Assembly: GCF_963422355.1 (NCBI RefSeq)
Contig: NC_085099.1
Span: 4,926,820-4,990,819, forward strand
Direction of reading: 5' to 3'
Source: Corticium candelabrum
Taxonomy: Eukaryota > Porifera > Homoscleromorpha > Homosclerophorida > Plakinidae
DNA length: 64,000 bases
The stretch's first letter is position 1. Every line of letters starts with the position of its first letter. The notes under the pieces are model-generated. The model was not told the origin of the DNA. It saw only the letters and a list, made by a program, of their open reading frames with translations, and did no database searches. Both the position numbers and the translations under genes were made by a program. Shown piece after piece: positions 43,647-61,472 of the stretch.

Positions 43647-46233
43647 CGTGCTACGCGTCTACGTCTTTTGTCCGTTCACGACCGAAATTGGCACGCACAC
43701 TCGGCACACGAAGGAAAAGCTTTGCGTGAAAACATTAAAGAAATTATGCACCGGGTCTCCTCTCGAGGGGTCGACCCCGCGTAAAATTTCTCGATGACGC
43801 AAACACTACACATTCTAGTTCATTCGAACACACGTCCACACCAGTCCTGTGTAAACAGTACGTGTCGTTGTCCTTCGCAAAGCTTCGAGCAATCGAATAT
43901 TTCTAGCTACACTTCTATTGCTTTCGTTTCTCTCCAAATTCTGATTGCATTTGCACCAAATCCAACCTACACGTTTTCTGCTGCAAGCACTACACGGAGA
44001 GTGTGTCGATTTCTATTAAAACAAGCGCGAAGAGTACGATTCTAATTTATTTAGCACATCCGGAACATCGCAACAGAGATTGCACGTGACGTGTCGAAAG
44101 ACTACGTCTTCCGTCAGAACCCTACAGTATCTTGCTCGTACGAAGGAGGGGCATGGATCTAGTTAAGTAATAATTTGGTATGCTTGTATGTTAAGTCTTG
44201 TGTAGCCACCGCGAAGGAACTGCTACTGTAATCAATATTGTTGCGATAAGAAATATATTATTTATTATCTATTTTTATTATTCATCTAAATGGCCCTCTA
44301 ATTAGAGTGCAAAAATAATTATGCCTACACAAAGCGCCTCGCTTAATTAAGGGGGTGCTCTAGACTCGTGACCAGTCTCACCACGCTTTCGTCATTCCCG
44401 GATGTTCAATTGGGTATTAAATTGGAGTCACGGGCTCATTGTAGAATGCAAGATACTCATATGCGTAAGAAGCATGGGGCAATAAGGGCACTATGCACCC
44501 TCATAGATTTGGTCCCGTGGGAGCAACATTAGAAACGGCTAGCTGCTATTACGCCTCGATTCTGATCAATGCTTCCGCACCTTTACCGATTCGTAAATAC
44601 GCAGGTACTCATAATGAGAAACATGCATATATAGTTTGCGATACGAGAAACCAGAGGAATTTGTTTAGTGTGTCTAAAGTGCCACAGATGATCACATTGG
44701 ACAATGAATTGGCTTATAATCTTCTCTCTAAAGTAGACTAAAGATACAATAGGAGTCGGTCATGTGCGAAAGTGAACACTCAACGAGTGAAAGTGGTAGA
44801 TAAAGCGTTCAGAATGGCATTAATTAATTAATTAATTGTCAGGCCCAGATCCAGATAGGGTTCAAGGGGTTCAACCACTTGTTTGCAATAGCTGTGGTTC
44901 ACCACTGAGAAAGGAAGTGAGTGCATAACCTTGTACCAAGACGTCTGGTAAAAAAATTGGTATGTGCTGCCCTTGCACACCTTTAAAATATTATCTTACC
45001 AGATTGCGCAGAAGGTTTTGCTTTTACTACCATGGATGGGCTCCTTAAACCTACCTCAAGAGTATGCAGACTAAACCTTTAACATAATATGTATATTTAG
45101 TAGTATATGCATTTGTTTGTTTGTTAGTTTGTTTGTGTATACTCTATGTACTTGCACCAGATTTATGTGGGCGACAACAACAATAAAAATAACAAAATGC
45201 ACAATGGACCATTTCTCTATGTAACAGCCAGATCAATGCTGACGATTTGTATAGTTTAATTCCACGGGTGATTAATGCAAATTTCATTATTTCACTTAAT
45301 AAATTAAGTGTATATACTATATAGTTAGTCTAGCAGATTAGTATACAACTTTCAACAATAAATATTTTTATTACAAGAAAGAAGATTAAAGTTAATAGCT
45401 CAGTGTCGCTAGTAAAATTGATTCAAGGAGGTTACAGCTGGACTGTCGCTGTCACTAAAGTTGCTGTTGTTCCAGGAAGGAACTAATCGAGTCATCATTG
45501 CCTATCATCCTAGTGATCCCGTCTCAGAAACAACTGTGGCCATGCACTCGTTCGCTACAAGAGTCAGCGTCAATCTACTGAGCGGAACAGGGAACGTGAA
45601 ATCTGCACATCTGGAGGACAATTACAAAACAGTCGATGTCTTGAATAGAAATGTACGACTTTAGACCAACCCACACGACGTATGCAACCATATATGTTTG
45701 GTTTCTTGTTTTATTAAAGGTGTCTTTGTCTGCTAAGCCGACTACCTATTGGTGCACTCCGTTTAAACTGCCTGAATTACAAAAGGAGGCTCACATAATT
45801 GGAGTAAATTTTTGTTGATATCTATTATGTTACCCAATTGAAAACATAAATTCTGTTGTGAAGATCGAGCCGCTAGTGCAGGCAAACCACAAAAAGCTGG
45901 TGCATCACATATTGATCTACACGTGCCATGCTGGACTTGATCCTTATTTGGATACGTCGTGGGATTGCTTTGATTCACCTAACTCTATACCTTTGTCTAT
46001 TCAAGCATGCATCTTGTCGGCTGAAATTGCAGGATGGGCCATTGGAGGATTGGTCAGTGGTGAACGAAATAGTTTGATTGATCAAGTATACGTGTATAAT
46101 GGCTGCTGCACAATTAGGGTGTTTTCCTTCCCTCCCAAGTTGGGCTCCCTATGAGCGGTCGGACTGGGATTCAATACGTTCTCATGGAAACACACTATAA
46201 CAACGAGGAACGTAGAGCAGGTTTGTTTGAGTG

Positions 46234-46330
<97 letters not shown>

Positions 46331-49300
46331 TATAGATATAAATGATTCTATCAAAATGAACGGGCTTGCACTATTCATTCTGCAGATTACGTAGACAGTT
46401 CTGGTCTACGGATCTTCTACACTCCGACCAAACGGCAGTATGACGCAGCTATCGTGGAATTCGGCCACGTGGAAAGTTTGTATGCTATTCAGTTGCTTTT
46501 GCCACCGGGCAGAGATAACATCATAACTGAAAACATTTGCCCTGCAGCTTGCACTCAGACGGTGAAACAGTTGCTTTGTAACACATGCATCTAATGTGTA
46601 TTGACAGCTGTTTTCATTGATTATTTTAGGGTCTGCCTCCAGGTGGAGTAAATGTTTTTGGTACACTGCTGCATTCACACATTGCCGGTAAACATTTGCT
46701 CAAGTTTATAAATTGCATGCAGCTAGAAATCGATTCAATTCATTTTGTGTCGTAGGAAGAAGCATTTGGATAGAGCACTTTCGAAACGGTGTCCAACTAC
46801 CTAATATTGACAGCAATTACAACTACGACTTCAGCTTTCAGGTTTGCTTGTACTTCTGAGATCCATTTGCATAGTTAATTAAGCATTTTTTAATTTTATT
46901 TCTTGGGAAATGTGAGCCTTTTAATGTCTAACTAAAAAGAAATTTTTAGTGTAAAATGTAGGCGGTAGAGGGAGGCTAGACGTGATTAGATGTTTATGTT
47001 TGCATACTCTCGCATATATGAAAGACGCAAAAAACAAGCTGGGGCACATCACAATGCATCAGCACTGATTCCTCAATTAACGTCCAGCTGCATGCGTGTG
47101 TTGAAGTGCCACATATGTGCAGTGTATTGTGGTAATTAGTGGGTGGAGTCAATTAGAGTGTGGTATACACTGTACTTGTAGTGTCTATTTGAGTTAGCAA
47201 TAACAGTTGTGTTTTGGGTGCACTTGAGTCCACGTGTACGCGTATTCCTCTCTGTCTAAAGGACATTGCATTATATTACATTGGCGAAGAGGATGGCGGT
47301 GAATGCTGGAGTAGCCCCTCTACTATGGGGAGTGGGTAAAGTCGAGGAATTTGAGCCTCACCAGCAGCATTGGCCAGCGTATGAGGGACGTCTTACGCAG
47401 TATTTTGTAGCAAATGGCGTTACAGGCGTGGAAGTGGAAGGTGGCTCTGACACCCGGAAGGTGGCGATCTTCTTGACCATTATTGGTCCCAAAACGTATG
47501 GAATTTTGCGAGATCTAGCTGCCCCGGCGAAGCCAGCCGAGAAGTCATATGCACAACTCACAAAGTTGCTTGTGGACCATTTCTCACCGAAGCCAGTGCT
47601 TATTGCTGAACGCTTCAAATTTCAGCAGCGGAATCAGCAACCATCGGAATCAATCTCTGATTACATTGCTCAGCTCCGTAAACTGACGAAGCACTGTCGG
47701 TTTAAAGGGCCGCAGTTGGAGGACGCTCTGCGAGACAGGTTCGTGGCAGGCATACGCAGTTCGTCCATTCAGCGTAAGCTCAAGGACGCAATTAAGATTG
47801 CTCAAGGCATGGAGGCCGCGTAGAAACAGTCAGAGAAGTTACGTCAAGCTACCGAATTGACCTCAAGCGCGAGTGCTGCACCGGTACAAGCTGTTGCCAT
47901 GAAGAGAAAGTTTACAAAGTCCCAGAAACCATGCTACAGATGCGGAAGAGCAGGACACACGCCAGATAGATGCTATCATCGTGAGAAGGTATTAATACGT
48001 GTCATACGCGTGGTCACATTGCAACTGTGTGCAGGTCGAGCGCAAATGCCAAGGGAGATGGGGGGTTTCGGAAAGCACCATCTAGGGCTTCAGCTGAACT
48101 AGGGAAGGCCAAAGCGCATCATGTGGAAGTGCCTGATTCAGAAGAGTATGAGATTTATACCCTCAAGCCATTGGGCGGGATCAGATGGGTGGTAACTCCG
48201 TTGATAAATGGCACCCAGATGGAGATGGAAATCGATACCGGATCGGCAGTCTCTATTACATCCAAGAAAGTTTGGATGTCCTTATTGAAAGGCAGGCCAT
48301 TGAAGGCTACGTCAGCGGTGTTGAAGACTGTCACTGGTGAAAAAGTACCAGTATTGGGAGAGTTAGAGGTATCAGTTCAACCCAATGGCCAGGATCTCGT
48401 CTTGTCGTTACTTGTCATGGATGGTAATGGTCCCATGTTGATGGGCAGAAATTGGTTATCAAGGATCAAATTAGATTGGCCGCGTGTCTGTCATATGGCG
48501 CAACCACAAAGTGTCAGCCAGCTGTTGTCTCAGTATAATGATTTGTTCCAGCCAGGAATTGGAACCTTGCGTAATTATGAAGCCAAATTGGATGTGGATC
48601 CAGACGCTACGCCAAAGTTTTTCAAGCCTAGAGCTGTGCCCTACTCATTGAGACCTATAAGTAGACAAGAGCTGGACAAGTTGGTGAGTATGGGAATTTT
48701 GGAACAAGTGATGACTAGTGAATGGGCGTCTCCCATTGTCCAAGTTCCTAAAGCAGACGGGTCAATACGTATTTGTAGTGATTACAAGGTCACTATAAAC
48801 CCAGTCCTTAAAGTTGAGCAGTTTCCCTTGCCCAAGCCTGAAGATTTGTTCAGTACACTAGTAGGAGGCCAAAAATTCAGTAAGTTGGGTTTGGCAAATG
48901 CATACCAGCAGCTGAAAGTAGATCCCAGTTCCAGGAAATACTTGACTATTAGCACTCACAAGGGTCTCTATCAATACACCAGGTTACCTTTTGGTGTAGC
49001 CAGTGCACCAGCCATTTCTCAACATGTCATGGAGCGAATTCTGGATGGTATCCCTGGTGTGTGCTGTTATCTCGATGATATTTTAGTCACAGGAGAGTCT
49101 GATCAGGATCTCTTGCAGAATCTACAGGCAGTTTCACAGAGACTGAACCAGTTGGGTCTCCGATTAAAGGAAACCAAATGCAATTTTATGCAGGATTCTG
49201 TGCAATATTTATAATACCAGATTTCTGCAGCAGGGATTGGAACGGCCAAGGAAAAGGTAGAAGCGGTGCTAAAGGCTCCCACACCTACCAACATAGGAGA

Positions 49301-51987
49301 GTTACGATCGTTTATGGGTTTAGTGAACTATTACGGAAGATTCATTTCCAATCTCGCATCGATTTGCAATCCTCTAAATTGTCTGTTGCAGAAGTCAACT
49401 GTTTGGAGCTGGTCATCAGCATGTAAGTCCGCATTCCGATGTTTGAAGCAGAGGCTAGTTTCAGCAGAAGTACTTACTCATTATAATCCTTCCATGCCAC
49501 TCCGCTTGTCTTGCGATGCCTCTTCCATAGAATTGGTGCTGTAATTGCTCATGTTTTTCCGGATGGGTTGGAGAGGCCTGGTGCGTATGCATCACGATCA
49601 CTTTCTAAATCTGAGAACAATTATTCACAGATTAAGAAGGAAGGGTTAGCCATAGTCTATGGAGTGAAGAAATTTCATCAGTTTTTATATGGCCGGTACC
49701 TCACCTTGGTCACTGACCACAAGCCTCTGGTCACTATTTTTGGAGCAAAGCAGAGTATTCCACCCATTGCTGCGGTACGTCTTCAGCGTTGGGCTATCAT
49801 TTTGTCAGGATACCGGTATAATATTGAGTTTCAGAGGACTCAAGACCATAGAAATGCGAATGCTGTTTCTCGTTTACCTTTAGTTTCTGGTGTTAGTGGC
49901 CCAGAAGTTACGAGCAATACGAAAGCCAGCTTGTTTAACTTGTGTCAGATAGAGACATTGCCAATTACAGCAAAGGAGTTGGCTGCTCATGTTCGTAAGA
50001 ACCCGATGTTAGCCAAAGTTATCTATTATGCAAATGAGGGATGGCCTAGCAGTATGGATCGTTCAGACCCTTTTCATCCCTATTTCTGCAAGAAAAGGAA
50101 CTGTCTGTGGAGTGTGGTTGTCTGAAGTGGGGGTGGAGAGTCGTAGTGTCCCAAGCACTCCGTCAGCAGATTTTGAGTGAATTACATTCAGGGCACTTTG
50201 GAATTGTGAAGATGAAGTCGACAGCTCGGTTACATGTATGGTGGCCAAAGATTAACTCAGATATCGAGACATTAGCGAAGTCGCGTCATTCTTGTCAGCG
50301 GGAAGGTAAATCTCCACCACAGCGCATTGTTCATCCATGGGTTTGGCCAGTCAAGCCAATGCAGCTTGTTCATGTAGACTTTGCAGCTCCGTTCATGGGT
50401 CGTACGTTCTTTTTGGTGGTCGATGCACATTCCAAATGGGTAGAAATTATTGAAATGAAGTCAACAACAACGACAGCTACTATTGAGGTACTTAGAGGAT
50501 TGTTTGCTTCATATGGTCTACCGACTCAATTGGTCTCGGACAATGGGCCACAGTTTGTGTCAGAAGAATTTAGCCAGTTTGTCAAAAATCAATGGTATTA
50601 AGCACATCAAGTCTGCTACCTACCATCCGGCTAGTAATGGCCAAGTTGATAGAGCTGTGCAGACTTTCAAGAGCAAACTCAGATCGATGGAAAAGGAATC
50701 AGGACCTCTGTCACAGAAACTCTGTAGGTTCCTGTTACACTACAGATCCTCACCTCATGCGACCACTGGGATCTCTCACAGCGAGTTGTTCCTGGGTCGA
50801 AAGCTAAGGACCAGGCTGTTTTTATTAATACCGGACGTCGAGGAGTCAGTGCGAGAGAAGCAGGCCAAGCAGTTGAAAGAACCTGAAATTGCACGCTCAG
50901 ACAGACAGTTTCGACCAGGAGATCTTGTCTGGGCTCAAGACTACAGGTCTCGATCAAGCAAATGGACAGAGGGCGTTATCGACTCTGTGTTAGGTCCAGT
51001 AACCGACCCAGTTCGAGTAGAGAACTATCTCTGGAAACGACACATTGATCAGTTGAAGGCTAGCATACCTACTGATGTGGTAATGGAGGAAATGATTTCC
51101 ATTCCAGAATCTTCAACTCAGAGTCCACCTTCAGTCCAGAAGCCAGTAGTCAGTTCACGTACAGAAGCTGCACATCCATCCACTACTAATCGGGACAGGG
51201 AGTTAGAGCAACCCCAAGAGTTTCCTCAGGAGGCTGAAGCTAATGTTCCAGCTCCGACAAGTTTGTCGACGCTACGTAGGAATCCGTCACGTGTTAGGTA
51301 ACCTCCAGACCGTTTGGACTTGTAGTGCACGTATAGATGTAGAGACACGGTCTTAGTTAAGGAGGGGGTGATGTAGTGTATTGTGGTAATTAGTGGGTGG
51401 AGTCAATTAAAGTGTGGTATACACTGTACTTGTAGTGTCTATTTGAGTTAGCAATAACAGTTGTGTTTTGGGTGTACTTGAGTCCACGTGTACGCGTATT
51501 CCTCTCTGTATAAAGGACATTACATTATATTACAATATGACAGCAAACGACACTTAACTTTCAGCTACCACAGAAAATAGGACAAACCATTGTCTGTACA
51601 TGCCGCTTTCAATTACCAAAAATCGGAGTCATTTTTTCTTAAAATTTTGAGAGCCAATTTATTAAGGGGCCGGTTATTATTAAGGTTCAGGCTGGCAAAT
51701 TTGCTATGGAGTCATAAATTTGAAATTCAGTGATTTTCAGGGGTCAATAAGCATTTGGGTCATCTTATGTTGGAAGTCATAAAATTTTTCAGAGTTATTT
51801 ATCTGTATACTCTAGAATTGTATGCAAAACAGTATCTTTAGTTCTAAGGGCTTTGCACACTTGCATAGCTGAAAGTGGCAATTCTTGCTTTACTTGTTTT
51901 GTCAGCGGGTTCAATGAATTAACTCTAGAAACCTAGGCCACACTTGAACTCTGAAACAGACTACTTGTTATTGTACATACCTATATG

Positions 51988-52034
<47 letters not shown>

Positions 52035-53019
52035 TTGATCCATGCCCCGTCCTTCGTACGGGCAAGATACTGTAGGGTTCTGACGGAAGACTTGAGCCTC
52101 GTAGTTCCAGACCGTTTCCCATCAACTTCTGATCAAACCGAGTTCAGAAGTAGGCGTAGTTACCTAGTGAAATGAAAGGGTTGTAACAGTCAAAAACACC
52201 TCTTTAAATAATAGCGCTATGCCACCCGATGTGACATAGGAGATCGATTACTACGTTTAAGAGGTGTGTTCAAACAAGTTGGATGGTAATCAACTGCTAT
52301 GGCGGCAAATCTGCAGCGGACCGCTGTTTGGGATGCATTGAATCAATTTCGAGAGCCTTGGGCGCTGTTTCAAAGGCACGGTTCAGTGCAGTTTTACATC
52401 ACGAAAGACGCACGTGCATGCAATCAATTACGAGCTGTCTTTACACGCACTCGTCAAACACGCCTTTGCTACAAGCCGTGCATGTCATTACAGAACTGTC
52501 GACGTTCATTGTCCGGTTGATTGGCTGACTTGGATCACTTCCGAACTCGGTTTGAACTCGGTTTGAACGTCACGTGCAATCTTCTTTGGTCCCGGATGTG
52601 GTCTACTCGAATCTTGTTCTTGAATTTTCACGCTTGTCTCGATAGAAATCGACACACTCCCCGTTTAGAGCTTGCTGCAGAAAACGTGTAGGTTGGATTT
52701 GGTGCAAATACAATCGGAATTTGGAGAGAAAGTACGAAAGAGCTAGTTATAAAAGTAGGTAGAACTAGTTGATTGCTCGAAGCTTTGCGAAGGACGACGA
52801 CACGTACAGTCTACACATGACTGGTGTGGGCGTGTGTTCGAATAAACTGGAATGTGTAGCGTTTGCGTCATCGAGAAATTTTACGCGGGGGGTCGATCCC
52901 TCGAGAGGGAACCCGGTGCCTAATTTTTTTATTTTTTTACGCAAACCTTCCCCTTCGCATGCCGAGTGTGCTTGCCAATTTCGGTTACAAATGGACAAAA
53001 GACGAGGCCGCGTATCGCG

Positions 53020-53083
<64 letters not shown>

Positions 53084-53922
53084 TTGAGCTTTAGATATAC
53101 CAGATACTGCATGTATACGCACATATATGGGGTCGTCTAAAGTTAACCGTAGAGTTCAGAAGTTTTTAGCCGGCATATTTTTCAGGGGTCACATATCCAA
53201 CTATGTAGACCGCGGCAAATTTTGCCAGCCCCCCTCGGACACTTAATAATGACCGGCCCCTAACAATGAGTAACCCCGTCATTAATGCTAAGATTGGGTG
53301 ATTGCAATCGTAGCTCTAAACGTGTCACATATCTCAATCAAGTTGACAGACATTCTCACAACAATCCTATCCCTAATAAATTGAGAGTAAATCAGTAGCT
53401 TGTAAAAACGTGCTACGTCTCCATCAAGAACGTTGTTTGCACACCTGCCAATGGCTTAGCTTAAATTAGCTTATACTATACGCACGCAAACACGCACGCA
53501 CACACTGCGATTAATATTTACATTTGTATAAAGTATTGTGATATAGTCTTTGATTTCTTAGGAGGTTACGTTGCTGAGAAACGAAGTAAAAATTCTACCT
53601 GTAAGAAACTGATATGTAACTGTGAGGTGTGTCTGCGTGGAATAAGATCTCTGTATACATGCAGGGAGACGAAGTTAAAGTGATCTGTGCTCATGACACA
53701 ACAGGCAGACAACGTGTGACTATCGTGAGTCAACTCAGTATTTGTCTCTCCGTACATTACTTACTCTGTCGTTGGTATTCCAGGGTGGACTAGGCACTTT
53801 AGACGAAATGTGTCAAGCCTTTATTTTCGTGTATCCCAAGCCAGATCTTTCCTTCTGTTTGAGTCAAAATCTTAAATCAAATTTTGAAAATTATATCCGA
53901 GACGCCACCAGGTACGCTTTCT

Positions 53923-54011
<89 letters not shown>

Positions 54012-54476
54012 TTGTTGCAATTTGTAGGATGGGTTACTTTACTGACTTGAGAGACACCTCAGCGGATCCAATAACGCAATACAAGCAGTATGTTCAAAGT
54101 ATTGTAAGCATGAATTTCAGCACCGAAGCCGCATACACTCTCTGGAATCAACAGTACCGATCTACTAAGGAAAGAGAGTACGAATGCACTGGTACATTTC
54201 ATAACAACCTACTGGTAAGCTAAAACGCCAGTGAGGAAAGTGCATGCAACAATTCGTATGCAATTTTGATTTGACTAGGGAGCAAAAGATTTCAATTACA
54301 CTGTGTTTCCTACGATTACACAGTCTCTGACTGATGCTCCCACAGCAACTGGGGCACCCAAGTCGTGTAGAGGTGTCGTCACGGCAACCAAGTCTCCTAC
54401 TAGCTCAGCTTTTGATTTTACTTCCAATTCGTTCTGGGCTGTTTTTCTTTTTGTCGTTGTTATGTTGATGAACTGA
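41612..54476 (+). CDS. DBH/MOXD1-like copper monooxygenase C (14 exons, tandem paralogue)
   Basis: Exons: 41612-41890, 43351-43497, 45476-45652, 45720-45803, 45864-46052, 46118-46220, 46386-46561, 46630-46687, 46756-46841, 53562-53600, 53665-53724, 53784-53911, 54028-54214, 54279-54476. Total 1911 nt, 636 aa. Every exon but the last has the same length and phase as in the gene at 32701. It has a signal peptide (MWQLLLLSALSVLNVAQC), a DOMON domain, His243-His244, His318 (METHYNN), His400/His402 (LHSHIAG), Met475 (LDEMC) and a hydrophobic C-terminus (AVFLFVVVMLMN). Exon 4 differs from its paralogue at 4 of 28 residues. Intron 9 is swollen to 6.7 kb by a Gypsy element and a MITE, and intron 1 holds LINE debris. 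Frame and splice sites are intact, so it is likely functional if the large intron is removed. Confidence 0.9.
42290..42760 (+). pseudogene. LINE C-terminal fragment with restriction-like endonuclease motifs
   Basis: Frames read DKFGDHLLGC, then RMKRHNAMCEE, then, in another frame, TRPGDDFHPDFEQG, TYFDVTV, KDQKHDG and PLMVETLGLWS. The RPGD...FDV...K spacing resembles the PD-(D/E)XK endonuclease end of R2-like LINEs common in sponge genomes (family recalled, not searched). It has at least one frame change and lies in intron 1 of monooxygenase C. Confidence 0.5.
43570..44162 (+). repeat. Dispersed repeat, copy 1, with terminal (TG)n
   Basis: A (TG)n run (about 43571-43645) is followed by about 520 bp ending cgtacgaaggaggggcatggatc. 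It reappears inverted at 52037-53084. No coding potential is seen. It lies in intron 2 of monooxygenase C. Confidence 0.8.
46234..46325. repeat. (TA)n then (GA)n microsatellite in monooxygenase C intron 6
   Basis: A pure TA run changes directly to a pure GA run. Confidence 0.97.
47118..47280 (+). repeat. Left LTR of the Gypsy element
   Basis: Differs from the right LTR at five positions that I can count by eye (about 97 percent identity). Confidence 0.92.
47293..51301 (+). pseudogene. Gypsy gag-pol, inactivated
   Basis: Gag starts at 47293. A TAG at 47821 interrupts it before a CCHC knuckle (CYRCGRAGHTPDRC, about 47925). A frame change leads into pol: aspartic protease (MEIDTGSAVSI, about 48225), reverse transcriptase (LPFGVASAPA, CYLDDILVTG), a TAA at 49212-49214, the RT connection/RNase H region (49266-49880, with a frame change near 49520), a HHCC-like region and integrase (HVDFAAPF, SDNGPQF, then NGQVDRAV after another frame change), and a basic tail to 51301. 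The first catalytic Asp of RT is Gly (KLGLANAYQ) and the last integrase acid is Asp where Glu is usual. It cannot move on its own. Confidence 0.88.
51372..51534 (+). repeat. Right LTR of the Gypsy element
   Basis: Same length as the left LTR, starting tgtagtgtattgtgg and ending ttatattaca. Confidence 0.92.
52037..53084 (-). repeat. Dispersed repeat, copy 2, inverted, with terminal (CA)n
   Basis: Reverse-complement relative of 43570-44162, ending in a CA run (about 53021-53082). It is interrupted by the nested element at 52133-52554. Confidence 0.75.
52133..52554. mobile_element. 422-bp nested MITE
   Basis: Ends tcaaaccgagttcagaagt and acttccgaactcggtttga are 19-bp inverted repeats with one mismatch. 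The sequence is absent from the matching point of dispersed repeat copy 1. The target duplication is not clear. Confidence 0.65.
53924..54008. repeat. (TG)n microsatellite filling monooxygenase C intron 12
   Basis: TG run with one gcgtgc break. It makes up most of a 116-nt intron and starts about 12 nt after the donor. Confidence 0.96.
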
Positions 54477-56483
54477 TAGCGTTTCAATTGAACGCGAAAT
54501 CCGTTTCCTGTCTTGTCGAGTTGACAGCTGTAGATGTAAACCCTAACTAAAGTGCAGTTGCAATGTTTGTGGTCGTTGTGTTTGCACATGTTTGACGTCT
54601 TTCCTAATGACGAAGCAGAGACACGATCTGAAATAAAATTAGAATGTATAGAAACCTTGTGAGGTGCGATTCTTGTCAAGCTCTATTAATAAATGGGATC
54701 TCATGCATTTTGGATGCCCTGAATCATTTTCTCTCAATTTTGCCTCGTGCATGTCCGGCAGAACGTGAGGTAAGGCTGTCACTGGCACATGCATGTGCAC
54801 GCCTATACGATGTGCTGCTACTCTAGCGTTGATGTGTACTCTGGAAAGATATCCGACTGACCAGTTATCAGTCTTTTGCGTTTCTACAATTCTCCAAATT
54901 CTAGTTGTCAACGCAGAATTGTCATTTTTATTTTGAATTTCTTCGTTTTCGTTGCCAAGGAGACGTGGTGGTTGCAGAAAAAAGTTTAAGTCATCATGGC
55001 AATGATCGACTGACTAAACTACTGACCAAGTTTCAGGTCAGTAAAAGATCTTGCATTTTGGTAGATATATACAACTATTGCAATAACATAGCGTGTATGT
55101 CCCTTAATTAGATCTAGAGGTGTACGTGCGCTCGTTATTTGAAAAATTCAGAAGAAAGGCATGCGACAATGTTCTTTTGACAATTGTCTCATACTAACGT
55201 GGCTTAACGTTCTTTACCCACACATTTTCACTGTTTAGTGTAGCGGAACAGTGTTTGCAACCATAGCTGCAATGGATGACCAATGGATTCGATCACCATT
55301 TGTATGTTTGTGTGAGTTCGTCATGACGTCAAGCACTGCTTCTATGAGCAGACCAGATGAGAGACATGCATGCATGGATTCGTTTAAATTCTATAGACCA
55401 TGCGATACTCAAGTACGAGACGACTGTTGTGGGTACATCAACTAGCCTCGTCCCTAAGCGTTCGCCTCGCTCCTCCGTGAAGCGTTCGCGCGTCACATGA
55501 CAGCACATCCTAGTCATGTAAAAGAAATTGCTCCACTGAACGAGGTGGCTTCAGCCCCCAGCCCTTTGCTTCCTACGCCAGAGCGGTACAAGGTTTTGAC
55601 AAACTCACTTGTCACGTAACAATTGACCGCGTAAACCACGACGACCCATCTATTTGTCACGAAGGTAGACGTAGAAGCACACCCCGTTATCTGTACGATT
55701 ATTGCATAGCACGGCGCTAAATTTCTTCAAAAATTATCACTTTCAAAGACGCGATTGAAACTGAGTTCATAAATTTGGTCTACATACAAGCTAGTATGCA
55801 GTTTATTTCTGCAAGGTTTATGTATTAAGGCTTCACAAATTAGACATCTCTACAGCACTTGCAGAGGCATCACGCCCCACGCCCCACGCCCCACGCCCCA
55901 CGCCCCACGCCCCACGCCCCACGCCCCACGCCCCACGCCCCACGCCCCACGCCCCACGCCCCACGCCCACGCCCCACACCCCCCCAATCCCCATGCTAAC
56001 TAAACTTCCTACAAAGGAATCGACACACTGTACCTAAATTGCTTATTGTTACATCGTTCGTTGCTTTATTTCTTCCTTTCTTTTGAGCTGATTTTCTGAA
56101 AAAAAATCCTCCCATATACTAGCACAAGCAATGCCAACAAGTCTCGTTCCCAGACTCTCATAACCGGTTCCCAAATGGGAACGAGACTTTCAGTTCCGTT
56201 CTCTTAGCTTTTGATAGCAGGTCAAAAACAGACGACGTATGACACATCTAACTGCGAAAATGCAAGACTTTCCAATGACAAAATTGCATTAACTAAATAA
56301 ACCACAATTAATGGATACATAATCAAATAGGACCCAAACTCCAATTGGCCCACAATCATGCATGGGCATGTAGTAGCAACATGAGTGATCATAACCAGCC
56401 ATTCAAGTACAGAAACCTCCATAAAACTATATACAATACTTAACACCCTGAAATGGGATCTAGCCAATGCGGACAAATTTACT
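54477..56483. other. Intergenic region with tandem-unit tail, possible exons and a minisatellite
   Basis: An AATAAA occurs at about 54631. 54560-54790 repeats the flank of the first monooxygenase. A possible exon near 54957-55036 (ending LTKFQ|gtcagt) and an open stretch at 55243-55442 (VFATIAAMDDQWIRSPF) could belong to one unrecognised gene, with weak support. 56141-56152 and 56176-56187 form a hairpin (gtctcgttccca and tgggaacgagac). Confidence 0.5.
55868..55976. repeat. (CCCCACG)n minisatellite
   Basis: About fifteen head-to-tail copies of a 7-base unit, strongly C-rich on the + strand, with one short unit near the right end. Confidence 0.97.

Positions 56484-61472
<4,989 letters not shown>

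Larger units (their letters stand above)
47118..51534 (+). mobile_element. Gypsy LTR retrotransposon in monooxygenase C intron 9
   Basis: 4.4-kb element with two 163-bp LTRs that begin TG and end CA, flanked by a perfect 5-bp duplication atatg (47113-47117 and 51535-51539). A primer-site-like ttggcgaagaggatgg follows the left LTR. A purine tract aaggagggggtga precedes the right LTR. It lies in the same orientation as the host gene. Confidence 0.93.
51666..53260. mobile_element. Inverted-repeat element with TAA duplication, monooxygenase C intron 9
   Basis: Starts ggggccggttattattaag and ends with its near-complement cttaataatgaccggcccc. The arms extend about 120 bp with mismatches. Flanked by taa (51663-51665 and 53261-53263). 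It contains a (TA)n tract (about 51991-52032), the inverted dispersed repeat copy 2 and a nested MITE, but no transposase. Confidence 0.65.

Noticed and set aside
52283..52528. 81-codon ORF in intron 9 of monooxygenase C
   Set aside because: It lies wholly inside the 422-bp nested MITE and has no recognisable domain.
55868..55976. CRISPR-like or telomere-like array
   Set aside because: The unit is 7 bp with no spacers, and it is not the animal TTAGGG repeat. It is a minisatellite.
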